Origin: an uncultured Bacteroides sp.
GTDB taxonomy: Bacteria; Bacteroidota; Bacteroidia; Bacteroidales; Bacteroidaceae
NCBI GenBank assembly: GCA_900552645.1
Contig: USAN01000001.1
Location: 372,001-436,000 of the forward strand
Length of the DNA stretch: 64,000 nt
Direction of reading: 5' to 3'
The notes beneath the pieces were generated by a model. It made no database searches. It saw only the letters and a list, made by a program, of their open reading frames with translations, and had not been told where the DNA came from. Positions 43,640-51,098 of the stretch are shown piece after piece. Both the position numbers and the translations under genes were made by a program. Positions within the stretch are counted from its first letter, which is position 1, and every line of letters starts with the position of its first letter.

Positions 43640-43918
43640 TTATTTTTTTCTGCTTTTGCTTTTTACAAAGAATGAACGTACTCTTTTAATGATTTTTATA
43701 CCAGTCATTACTCCATCGTATATGACCATTCCGGTAGAAATATTCTGCATTATTCCTTCCATTCCGCTTTTCGATTCTGAAGGTTCAAGAAGATCGCTCA
43801 TTATGCAGTTCATATTTTCTTTTACTATTCTTATCTCTTCGCGTTTTTCCTTCTTAAGAGCCGCTATTGCTTCAAGGGTAATTTTCTCTTTCGATGTTGT
43901 ATCCATATTACTTGTCAT
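43640..43918 (-). CDS. Small protein of the YtxH-holin envelope operon
   Basis: 92 residues, start at the ATG at 43918 overlapping the end of the holin-like gene. The N-terminal half is charged and helical (TLEAIAALKKEKREEIRIVKE, read in parts). The middle GMVIYDGVMTGIKIIKRV may sit on or in the membrane. The C-terminus is very basic. Function unknown. The order YtxH, holin-like, small protein recurs in Bacteroides genomes and suggests an envelope-associated complex. Confidence 0.7.
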   Translation of the reverse strand: MTSNMDTTSKEKITLEAIAALKKEKREEIRIVKENMNCIMSDLLEPSESKSGMEGIMQNISTGMVIYDGVMTGIKIIKRVRSFFVKSKSRKK

Positions 43919-44264
43919 TTAATAGAACCTTAGCAAGAAAATTAGTCATAGGACGTATTATGAGATTCTTTCTGAATATATAGATAACTGCAATAAACAA
44001 TACTATTATACCGGTTATTATGGCATAGCTACCTGTAAGACCTCCTACATAAGGTGCAATTATATATGCAAATGTGAATGAAAGATAAAATAAAGCTATC
44101 ATTCCCAATATGATGAATACCAATATAAGAATAAGAGTGGAAAGGATAATAGTAAGTTTCTCGACCAGATCGAGTTTTATATAATCCTTCTGCAACTCGA
44201 GATATTTCCTTATCTCAAAAAAAAGATCCTGCAGACTATCTATACATTTGTCGTTCCCGAACAT
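43908..44264 (-). CDS. Phage holin-like (Phage_holin_3_6) membrane protein
   Basis: 118 residues. After a 35-residue helical cytoplasmic region (LFFEIRKYLELQKDYIKLDL) come two long membrane helices, at about 38-65 and 72-100, and a short basic tail ending in LAKVLLNDK. This is the layout of the Phage_holin_3_6/YqjE-like family, which despite the name is chromosomal and probably structural or stress related. It overlaps the next gene by 11 nt. Confidence 0.8.
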   Translation of the reverse strand: MFGNDKCIDSLQDLFFEIRKYLELQKDYIKLDLVEKLTIILSTLILILVFIILGMIALFYLSFTFAYIIAPYVGGLTGSYAIITGIIVLFIAVIYIFRKNLIIRPMTNFLAKVLLNDK

Positions 44265-44290
44265 AATATTTTTTTTAAATTCAAAATAAC

Positions 44291-44330
44291 GGAGGTGAAG
44301 ATATTACCGCAAAAGGTATCTTCTACCTCC
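44291..44330 (-). other. Hairpin between the ytxH-like and holin-like genes
   Basis: GGAGGTGAAGATA (44291-44303) pairs with TATCTTCTACCTCC (44317-44330) with one bulged A. It lies inside the operon, so it may be an attenuator, partial terminator or RNA-processing site. Confidence 0.6.
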
Positions 44331-44342
44331 TTAATTGAAATA

Positions 44343-44549
44343 TTATCCTTCTGTTTCTTTTATTTCAGAAGCAATTTGATCTACTAGATCATTCATATCT
44401 GCATGATTTAGGTTTATTCCTTTTTCACGCAATATGCGAAGGATCTTCTTACGAGTATCTTCTCCTTTTTCAGGAGCGAATAAAATACCAATTGCTGCAC
44501 CGACGGCTGCACCCCCGATAAAAGCAGCTAAAACATTTAAACCTTTCAT
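44343..44549 (-). CDS. YtxH domain protein
   Basis: 68 residues. The N-terminal Gly/Ala-rich membrane helix AAFIGGAAVGAAIGILFAPE followed by KGEDTRKKI is the YtxH signature; the rest is a helical tail. It is the first gene of a three-gene minus-strand operon. CAAATCTA (44574-44581) upstream gives a TAnnTTTG -7 element on the minus strand, without a clear -33. YtxH proteins are linked to general stress, mechanism unknown. Confidence 0.88.
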   Translation of the reverse strand: MKGLNVLAAFIGGAAVGAAIGILFAPEKGEDTRKKILRILREKGINLNHADMNDLVDQIASEIKETEG

Positions 44550-44760
44550 CTTCTTTTAATTTTAAGACACTTACAAATCTAACAAATAATAAATGATATG
44601 GTTGTCCTTTTATTTTTTTTATTATAAAAAATAGGTAGAAAAATTATAGTTAACTAAATTTAACCGCTATTATAATATAAAACCTCTATTTATATTACTA
44701 TTTTTGCAAGAACATATATAGATACTAATAATAATATTAATTAATAAAGAGTCATCAATC

Positions 44761-45243
44761 ATGAAAAAACTATTTGTGCTTGGAATGGGAGTATGTGTAG
44801 CATTTGCATTCTCTTCATGTAAATCAAGTGAAAGTGCTTATAAAAAAGCTTACGAGAAAGCAAAACAGCAAGAACTTGCAGAAGCTCCTGCTACACAAAC
44901 CACACCGGTAACTGTTGCTCCTGTTGCAACTGCTCCTGCAGCTGTATCTGGTCCGGTTCGTGAAGAAAAGGTAGAGCTGGTTTCGGGAGAAGGCTTGAAG
45001 GCATACAGTGTAGTTTGCGGAAGCTTTGGTGTAAAGGCAAACGCAGAAGGTTTGAAAGACTATCTTGACGGACAAGGTTACAATGCTTTGGTTGTTTACA
45101 ATGCAGAAAGAAACATGTACAGAGTTATAGCAGGTTCTTACGATGATCGTGCTCAGGCTACTCAGGCAAAAGATGCATTCAAGGCTAAATATCCTAATCG
45201 CGAAGATTTCCAAAAGTCTTGGTTACTATACAGAGTATATTAA
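44761..45243 (+). CDS. SPOR-domain lipoprotein
   Basis: 160 residues. Signal peptide with lipobox FSSC (Cys at residue 20), a Lys/Ala helix, a Thr/Pro/Ala-rich linker at about 43-62, then a C-terminal SPOR domain (YSVVCGSFGVKANAEGLKDY, YRVIAGSYDDRAQA). SPOR domains bind denuded peptidoglycan glycans at division sites, so the protein probably links the outer membrane to septal peptidoglycan. TATTTTTG at 44699-44706 fits a -7 element. It is monocistronic with a strong terminator. Confidence 0.9.
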   Translation: MKKLFVLGMGVCVAFAFSSCKSSESAYKKAYEKAKQQELAEAPATQTTPVTVAPVATAPAAVSGPVREEKVELVSGEGLKAYSVVCGSFGVKANAEGLKDYLDGQGYNALVVYNAERNMYRVIAGSYDDRAQATQAKDAFKAKYPNREDFQKSWLLYRVY

Positions 45244-45259
45244 TTGTATCGAAATAAAA

Positions 45260-45299
45260 ATATCCCCGATAATGATTGCATTATCGGGGATATTTTTTT
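45260..45299 (+). terminator. Strong terminator after the SPOR gene
   Basis: ATATCCCCGATAATG (45260-45274) and CATTATCGGGGATAT (45279-45293) form a perfect 15-bp stem with loop ATTG, then a T run. A-rich sequence on the left makes it usable for the minus-strand gene too. Confidence 0.92.
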
Positions 45300-45307
45300 G
45301 TGGCTTC

Positions 45308-45703
45308 TTAGGAATTCATTGATTTAAGAACGTCCCAGAATCTTTTTGGAAGATAGATATTCTTTACTGTCATAGCATCTTTGAATAGCGGAGCTATTTC
45401 TTCAACTTTAAATCCGGCTATTCCGCAACCTATTTCGGTTACAAGGAATTTCAGACTTGAATGTTTCTTTGCATAATTGATGAAATCGTCTATATAAGAA
45501 CGAATGTCATTTACTCCTCCATGCATTGTTGGTATTGCATAGCAACGACCTGTCAATCCAACACCTATTCCCCATTTTGCTCCAAATTTATTGGCAGCAA
45601 GTAATGCTGCTCCACCTCCGTGCATTCCTTCAAGATTGCTTCCGAATACAAAAATTTCATCATCTTCAAGATGTGTGATTTGGTTTGAAGATACTCTTTC
45701 CAT
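45308..45703 (-). CDS. Macro-domain-like protein (A1S_2505-like)
   Basis: 131 residues. FVFGSNLEGMHGGGAALLA near the N-terminus and TEIGCGIAGFKVEEIAPLF in the C-terminal half resemble the ligand loops of macro domains (NxxGxxGGG and GxGxxG). AIPTMHGG fits the strand between them. Such proteins bind or hydrolyse ADP-ribose derivatives, but this short subgroup has no proven activity that I know of. It starts 12 nt after an SDR gene and is probably co-transcribed with it. Confidence 0.75.
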   Translation of the reverse strand: MERVSSNQITHLEDDEIFVFGSNLEGMHGGGAALLAANKFGAKWGIGVGLTGRCYAIPTMHGGVNDIRSYIDDFINYAKKHSSLKFLVTEIGCGIAGFKVEEIAPLFKDAMTVKNIYLPKRFWDVLKSMNS

Positions 45704-45715
45704 AATATTTATGTT

Positions 45716-46552
45716 TTAGAGGTAAATCATTTTTTTCGTCATCCCGCCATCAATAACAATATTCTCGCCATTTATAAAATCATTGTCCTCGCTGCACAAA
45801 AATAGACACATGCGTGCAATGTCCTCGGGCTTTCCTACACGGCGAGATGGGTGTTGATTATGATCCTCGGAAGTAAGTTTTTCGTAGTCGCTGTTTTGAA
45901 TCCATCCTGGTGATATACAATTTACAGTTATGTTATATTGAGACAGAGAAACCGCAAGCGAATGAGTAAGCGAATGAATCCCTCCCTTAGAAGCAGAATA
46001 TCCTTCGGTACCAGATTCACTCATAAGATATCGTGTAGAACACATATTGATAATTCTTCCAAAACGGTTCTTTATGATTTGGTTATTACGATGTATTGCA
46101 AGCAGGCGTGAAGTGGTAAATGCAGACACCAGATTTATTGAAAGTATATTTTCAAAATCTTCGGGAGTGGTCTCTGTAATATCTTTGAAGTTCCCTATAC
46201 CTACATTATTTATTATTATATCAATGTCTCCCCATTCTTTAAATAGACTATTCATACACTCGGTAAGCTTTTGTCTATCTTTTACGTCTACATGAAAGAA
46301 TGTAGCTCCGGTTTCAATAGAAGTACTTTTACCCTTCTGTTCGTCCATATCGCAGAATGCAACTTTGTAGTTCTTCTCCGAGAATGCCTTTACTACAGAT
46401 CTTCCTATCCCGTATGCACCTCCGGTTATGAATACTCTTTTATTGTATTCTTTTATGTTGCTCTTTTTTACAGAAAATTTTCTGGACTTTTCCCATGCGG
46501 CTTTCTTTGCCTCATATTGAGCATATTGTTTTTCTAAATAGTTATCTGCCAT
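45716..46552 (-). CDS. Short-chain dehydrogenase/reductase
   Basis: 278 residues from the ATG at 46552 (MADNYLEKQ), chosen because the promoter ends just upstream and the extra upstream codons overlap it. A 40-residue charged N-terminal extension precedes the Rossmann fold: TGGAYGIGRS, INNVGIGNF, the catalytic Ser in CSTRY, YSASK (Tyr/Lys) and SPGWI. It is a classical NAD(P)-dependent SDR of unknown substrate. The N-terminal extension is longer than usual. It is transcribed with the macro-domain-like gene. Confidence 0.85.
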   Translation of the reverse strand: MADNYLEKQYAQYEAKKAAWEKSRKFSVKKSNIKEYNKRVFITGGAYGIGRSVVKAFSEKNYKVAFCDMDEQKGKSTSIETGATFFHVDVKDRQKLTECMNSLFKEWGDIDIIINNVGIGNFKDITETTPEDFENILSINLVSAFTTSRLLAIHRNNQIIKNRFGRIINMCSTRYLMSESGTEGYSASKGGIHSLTHSLAVSLSQYNITVNCISPGWIQNSDYEKLTSEDHNQHPSRRVGKPEDIARMCLFLCSEDNDFINGENIVIDGGMTKKMIYL

Positions 46553-46575
46553 AATAGGTAATATATTATACTTTA

Positions 46576-46607
46576 CAAATATAAAATCCTTTATACTATA
46601 TGTCAAA
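46576..46607 (-). promoter_or_regulatory. Promoter of the SDR gene
   Basis: On the minus strand TTTG (46607-46604), 20 nt spacer, TATATTTG (46583-46576). The element lies inside an inverted repeat (46583-46624). Confidence 0.75.
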
Positions 46608-46624
46608 ATAATATAAAGGATTTT
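46583..46624 (-). terminator. Hairpin ending the thiamine operon, overlapping the SDR promoter
   Basis: AAAATCCTTTATA (46583-46595) and TATAAAGGATTTT (46612-46624) are a perfect 13-bp inverted repeat with a 16-nt loop that contains the -33 box of the next promoter. As RNA it would fold 29 nt after the thiamine pyrophosphokinase stop codon. Confidence 0.65.
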
Positions 46625-46652
46625 TATAGTGTGTAAGAAAGTTGGTTACCTT

Positions 46653-47273
46653 TCAGTAGTTAATGAATATTATGTATTCTCCTTGTGCATGAATAGTGAC
46701 TGTATTACCTAATGACTCGTTCAAAGTACCTTGCCACCATTCGCTGAAATCGCGTAAAGGATACTTAAGATCACTGCTACTTAATCCTATTGCATTAAAA
46801 TTTATTATGGATATTTGCTGTCCATTGTATGATGGTATGGTTACAGTATCATTGCAGGCCATGAAGTAACCATACTCTGTATACATTCTTGTCTTTATTC
46901 CCATACGACGATATTGTAGTAGCAGACTTATATTACCTAATGCATGATCTTCTCTTTTGCCCGAGGCTCCTACTATCGAGAACTCTTTAATATTTTTTGA
47001 ATAGAGATATTGTACTGCCTTGGTAAGATCGTTTGTCTCCTGATCGGCTATTCTGTATATAAGATGTGGATATCTTTCTTTTATATCATCGGATAGTGAG
47101 TCGCCGTCGCCTACTACTACAGCCGGCATATTTCCCAACCTTATATATTCATTTGCTGCTCCGTCGCAGCATACTACATATTCTGCTTTATCGAGTATTT
47201 CGAGTGGTATTCTGCTTGAAGGATATTCTCCATTGCCTAGAATTACAAATCGGTTCATCATGTCATTTGTCAT
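46653..47273 (-). CDS. thiN: Thiamine pyrophosphokinase
   Basis: 206 residues. Family motifs CDGAANEY (about residue 36), VVGDGDSLSDD (about 53), DQETNDLTKA (about 77, ATP/Mg site) and SGKREDHALGN are intact. It converts imported thiamine to thiamine diphosphate. It overlaps pnuT by 11 nt and is the last gene of the riboswitch-controlled operon, so imported thiamine is phosphorylated directly. It supplies cofactor to enzymes such as MenD. Confidence 0.92.
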   Translation of the reverse strand: MTNDMMNRFVILGNGEYPSSRIPLEILDKAEYVVCCDGAANEYIRLGNMPAVVVGDGDSLSDDIKERYPHLIYRIADQETNDLTKAVQYLYSKNIKEFSIVGASGKREDHALGNISLLLQYRRMGIKTRMYTEYGYFMACNDTVTIPSYNGQQISIINFNAIGLSSSDLKYPLRDFSEWWQGTLNESLGNTVTIHAQGEYIIFINY

Positions 47274-47832
47274 CTTTCATTAATTTGATCCATTTTAGAT
47301 AGCCAAAGATAGCTATTATAGCATAAAGTCCATATAATGCAGATGTAAAATAGAGTTCCTTGTATATATATAATCCACAACATACTACATCGACAACAAT
47401 CCACGTAATCCACTGTTCTACATACTTTCGGGCCAGCATTATCATTCCCACTATACTTAATGCCGTAGTAAAAGAGTCCAGCCACGGTACGTTACTATCG
47501 GTATATCTTTCAAGGATAAATCCAATTGCTATAAAAGCAGCCGCAAATGTTACTGTATAAATAAGTATATTTTTAAAGGGAGTATGTGTTATGGAAAGCT
47601 CTTTTTTATTTTCTTTGTCGCCACTAGTATTCCACATTACGAATCCATATACTGCTATTATAAGATAATATATGTTTATGGCAAAATCGGCATAAAGGCC
47701 TGCATCGTAGTATACGAATATATAGATAGCAGGCATGATGATGCCTGCTATCCATAAATATATGCTTGCTTTGTATTCTAATATAAGATATATTATACCT
47801 ACAACAGTTCCTATTATTTCAAGATAATTCAT
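47263..47832 (-). CDS. pnuT: PnuC-family thiamine transporter (PnuT)
   Basis: 189 residues with about seven membrane helices. PnuC-type segments are IIYLILEYKASIYLWIAG, YGFVMWNTSG (the W-x-x aromatic motif) and WITWIVVDVVCCGLYIYK. PnuC members carry vitamins by facilitated diffusion trapped by phosphorylation. The TPP riboswitch and the neighbouring thiN point to thiamine as the substrate instead of nicotinamide riboside (inference from context). It sits between the TonB-dependent receptor (9 nt gap) and thiN. Confidence 0.88.
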   Translation of the reverse strand: MNYLEIIGTVVGIIYLILEYKASIYLWIAGIIMPAIYIFVYYDAGLYADFAINIYYLIIAVYGFVMWNTSGDKENKKELSITHTPFKNILIYTVTFAAAFIAIGFILERYTDSNVPWLDSFTTALSIVGMIMLARKYVEQWITWIVVDVVCCGLYIYKELYFTSALYGLYAIIAIFGYLKWIKLMKDDK

Positions 47833-47841
47833 TTATATTTA

Positions 47842-50076
47842 TCAAAATGTTATTGAAATGTTACCCATTACATTGGTTCCTGCCTGAGCTGCATATCCTG
47901 CATAGTTGTATCTTACCATTTCTTTGTTGTCATCAAAAGAATAACCGCTACCGGCATATCCATTATTCTCGTACTCTTCATTGAATAAATTATTTACCGT
48001 GAATCCTACTGTTATTGATTTAAGCTGAGGTAACTTGAATGTATAAGAAAGATTTAGATTAGATATGAAATATGCATCAAGAGTTTGATCTTTCTGTTTA
48101 GCATTTGTCATATATTGTTTGCTTACATATTGTGATTGCAGCATTGCAAGGAAGCCTTTGTAATTGAAAGTAAACTGATTGTTTAGAAGAAAATCAGGCG
48201 AGAATGCTATAGGTGTGCTACCATGATTTATGTTCCATGGAGTTGTTCCTATCTCTTCACCTTCATAAAGTGTTTCGGTAAAATTCTTTATGCGGTTGCG
48301 ACTTATAGTTGCATTTAAGTTCCAGTCGAAGAAGCTACATGGTTTTAATCCTATCATGAATTCTGCTCCTGCACGGTAACTGTCGGGCACATTTGCTGCC
48401 ATAGCTTCGCCAATCTCATTAAGTTCGCCTGTAAGTACAAGTTGATCTTTGTAATCCATATAATATAGATTAACTCCTGCCGAGAACCATCTGTTGGCAT
48501 ATACATACCCTAATTCATAATCGTTCAGTCTTTCGGAACGAGGATATACCTTAGTTTTGCCATCGGTGTAATTATTGCGAGTAGGCTCTTTCTGTGCTAC
48601 CGAGAATGAAGCATAAAGTCTATTTTCATTATTAATCTGCCAGTTAAGACCTAATTTAGGATTGAAGAAGTTGAAATTATCATCAATGTCAAGTCTTTGC
48701 ATATGTGCGTTGCTTTTATCATAATTGTCGTTTGATCCTTTTATCTTGTAGTGTATGAAACGATACTGAAGATCGGCAAATGCACTTAAACTTGAAGTGA
48801 TATCATAATTAGCTTTTAGATAGATGTTGCCATCTGTCTTCTTTGCATTGTTACGATAATATTCATGATCGGGCGATAAAGCTCCTATATAGTTTTTTAC
48901 CCATAACACCTTTCCGAAATGGTCTCCATCGTAATAGTTTAGTCCGCCACCAAGGAAAGTAGAAAGTCTGTTATTAGTATAATTTACAGAGAATACTCCG
49001 CCTCCGAAATCGTTAGCCATCTTTTTCTGACGTATAAGGTCACTTTTTGCAACCTCTGTTCCATCAATCATATAAGGTACAAGTCCATACTCTTTAAGCT
49101 TTCTGCCTGTCTTGTATTCCTGATAATAACCGTTTCCGCGTGTATAATGTAGTGCCGCATTTATATTCCATGAATCTGACAATATTTTATTGAAAAGTAA
49201 CTGATAGTTAGTTTGAGTATAGTTGTCAGTCTGGTCGTCGTAATATTTAGTATTATTATTATCATCGGTATACTCGCCACATGAATTATATGTACGACCA
49301 TACTTTTCCATTTCTTCTTTGCTTGCATAATTCCATGCATGATAAGTCTTCTCCTTTCCACCAAAAGTAAGTAGTCTTATAGACATGTCATCATCGTAAT
49401 ATCCTCCTTGTGCAAAATACGAGTTTAGTGATACAGATGCACGATCTATGTAACCATCGGTACCAATGTTGCTTAATCGTCCTTCGAAAGCCCAGTGATT
49501 GTTTATTAGTCCGGTACCAAATTTGAGTGTCTCTTTATGAGTGTTGAACGAGCCATACGATCCATTCAGTTCGGCAAAAGGTTTTGGAGTCATGGCATCT
49601 GTTGCCATGTTTATGCTGGCTCCAAAAGCACCCGATCCATTTGTTGATGTACCGGCACCACGCTGTACCTGAATACTTTTTACTGATGATGCAAAGTCGG
49701 GCATATTTACCCAAAAAAGTGTATGACTTTCGGCATCATTCATAGGAATGCCGTTTGCAGTAACATTTATACGGGTTCCATCTGTACCTCTTACGCGGAA
49801 GGTTGTGTAACCAATTCCTGCACCCGCATCGCTGGTAGTTATTGCTGATGGAGTCATACTTAACAAATAAGGAATATCTTGACCGAAGTTTGTCTTTTTA
49901 ATATCCTGACTGCTTACATTAGTAAATGCTACAGGGGTCTTTTGTGTTGCACGCGTTGCTACTACAAAAACATCTTCAAGATTTACCACTTTTACGCTGT
50001 CTTTGTCTGCTTCGGCAGCAGATGACATAATGTTGCTTGCCAATATAGCTGCAACAAATAAAAAACTTTTTTTCAT
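47842..50076 (-). CDS. TonB-dependent outer-membrane receptor, probable thiamine importer
   Basis: 744 residues. Signal peptide (about 1-21), plug domain from about 35 to 165 (VVATRATQKTPVAFTNVSS, TTFRVRGTDGTRINVTANG, VQRGAGTSTNGSGAFG), then a 22-strand-type barrel with many Tyr/Asn-rich strands and an aromatic C-terminus ending in ITF. No SusD partner and no N-terminal CarboxypepD domain. The TPP riboswitch directly upstream shows that thiamine or a thiamine derivative is the likely cargo. It is the first gene of the operon with pnuT and thiN. Confidence 0.9.
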   Translation of the reverse strand: MKKSFLFVAAILASNIMSSAAEADKDSVKVVNLEDVFVVATRATQKTPVAFTNVSSQDIKKTNFGQDIPYLLSMTPSAITTSDAGAGIGYTTFRVRGTDGTRINVTANGIPMNDAESHTLFWVNMPDFASSVKSIQVQRGAGTSTNGSGAFGASINMATDAMTPKPFAELNGSYGSFNTHKETLKFGTGLINNHWAFEGRLSNIGTDGYIDRASVSLNSYFAQGGYYDDDMSIRLLTFGGKEKTYHAWNYASKEEMEKYGRTYNSCGEYTDDNNNTKYYDDQTDNYTQTNYQLLFNKILSDSWNINAALHYTRGNGYYQEYKTGRKLKEYGLVPYMIDGTEVAKSDLIRQKKMANDFGGGVFSVNYTNNRLSTFLGGGLNYYDGDHFGKVLWVKNYIGALSPDHEYYRNNAKKTDGNIYLKANYDITSSLSAFADLQYRFIHYKIKGSNDNYDKSNAHMQRLDIDDNFNFFNPKLGLNWQINNENRLYASFSVAQKEPTRNNYTDGKTKVYPRSERLNDYELGYVYANRWFSAGVNLYYMDYKDQLVLTGELNEIGEAMAANVPDSYRAGAEFMIGLKPCSFFDWNLNATISRNRIKNFTETLYEGEEIGTTPWNINHGSTPIAFSPDFLLNNQFTFNYKGFLAMLQSQYVSKQYMTNAKQKDQTLDAYFISNLNLSYTFKLPQLKSITVGFTVNNLFNEEYENNGYAGSGYSFDDNKEMVRYNYAGYAAQAGTNVMGNISITF

Positions 50077-50091
50077 TGACTTTTTTTAATT

Positions 50092-50162
50092 TCTACGCCG
50101 GCATTACCCGGATCAGATTTGTAGGGTATGATCTCAGCCCGTTATGTTAAGGCACCCCATTA
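50092..50162 (-). promoter_or_regulatory. TPP riboswitch (THI element)
   Basis: On the minus strand the conserved boxes are in order: GGGGTGCC, GGCTGAGA, ACCC, CTGATC and GGGTAATGCCGGCG followed by TAG. It starts about 20 nt after the promoter -7 box and ends about 15 nt before the ATG of the receptor gene. No separate terminator is visible, so it probably controls translation initiation. Confidence 0.96.
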
Positions 50163-50180
50163 TTCTTAGAATTGTGTGTG

Positions 50181-50212
50181 CAAAGCTATATCATATTAAT
50201 CAATTTTACAAA
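50181..50212 (-). promoter_or_regulatory. Promoter of the thiamine operon
   Basis: On the minus strand TTTG (50212-50209), 20 nt spacer, TAGCTTTG (50188-50181), a full consensus placing the transcript start just before the riboswitch. Confidence 0.8.
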
Positions 50213-50233
50213 ATTATAATTATAAAATATCAA

Positions 50234-50977
50234 TTACTCCATTCCCATTAATATTACCTTTGTATATGGTTTGGTAGCTTTTACAAGGCTTTTTATATCG
50301 GTCTTTTCTTTTACCTGCCCGTAGTGATAAGGATAAAAAACTTTAGGTTTTATTGCCTTTATGACATTGGAAGCTTGTTTTGCTGTCATGGTGTAAGGTT
50401 GATTTACAGGTAGGAAGGCTACATCTATATTCTTCAGAGATTTCATTTCAGGAGTATCTTCACTGTCGCCTGCAATATATATTCGAGATCCACCTATATT
50501 GAATATATACCCACAGTCTTTTCTCTTTTTAGGATGAAACTGAGTATGTTCATCAGTAGTATTGTAAGCCGGAACTGCTTCGACTTTAATTCCATTAGGA
50601 AGCGTAATATTCTGACCAGGACTCATAACTTTTACATTATTGCTCTTAAGTCCCCTTGCACTTGTCTGGTCACAATAAATCTTTGTATTAGAAGTGTTAA
50701 GTTCTTGAATAGCCAAAGTATCTAAATGATCGGAGTGCGAATGAGTTACAAATATGGCTGCAGCTTTGGGCTCTTTGTTATAGTTGGCGAACTGACTTAC
50801 AGGATCAATGTAATAAACTTTATTGTCTGCACCTATGGCCACCGATGCATGACCATAAAAGCGGAATGTTATTACCTTACCGTTCTTGGTAGTGAAAGTA
50901 TCCATACGTGGAGATTTCTGTGCATTCAGATGCAATGTAATAATAGACAAAAAAAGCAGAATCATTATCTTTTTCAT
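50234..50977 (-). CDS. Exported MBL-fold metallo-hydrolase (UlaG-like)
   Basis: 247 residues with a signal peptide (ILLFLSIITLHLNAQ). Metallo-beta-lactamase motifs THSHSDHLD (HxHxDH), IAGDSEDT (Asp) and YPYHYG (His), and the initial FYGHASVAI resemble the UlaG/L-ascorbate lactonase-like subgroup. As an exported enzyme it acts in the periplasm; the substrate is unknown. TAGCTTTG on the minus strand (51012-51005) is a -7 candidate. Confidence 0.85.
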   Translation of the reverse strand: MKKIMILLFLSIITLHLNAQKSPRMDTFTTKNGKVITFRFYGHASVAIGADNKVYYIDPVSQFANYNKEPKAAAIFVTHSHSDHLDTLAIQELNTSNTKIYCDQTSARGLKSNNVKVMSPGQNITLPNGIKVEAVPAYNTTDEHTQFHPKKRKDCGYIFNIGGSRIYIAGDSEDTPEMKSLKNIDVAFLPVNQPYTMTAKQASNVIKAIKPKVFYPYHYGQVKEKTDIKSLVKATKPYTKVILMGME

Positions 50978-51098
50978 AATAAAATTTTATATATTCATAT
51001 AATGCAAAGCTATAAAATATAAAATGAATAAATATAACTAATTGTTTAATATTCTATACGTTAAATAGAGAAAATGCTGAAACTACTTTTTCTGTTGT

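Noticed and set aside
43908..44264. Prophage holin
   Set aside because: No phage genes are nearby. The Phage_holin_3_6-like family is chromosomal and pairs with YtxH in this operon.
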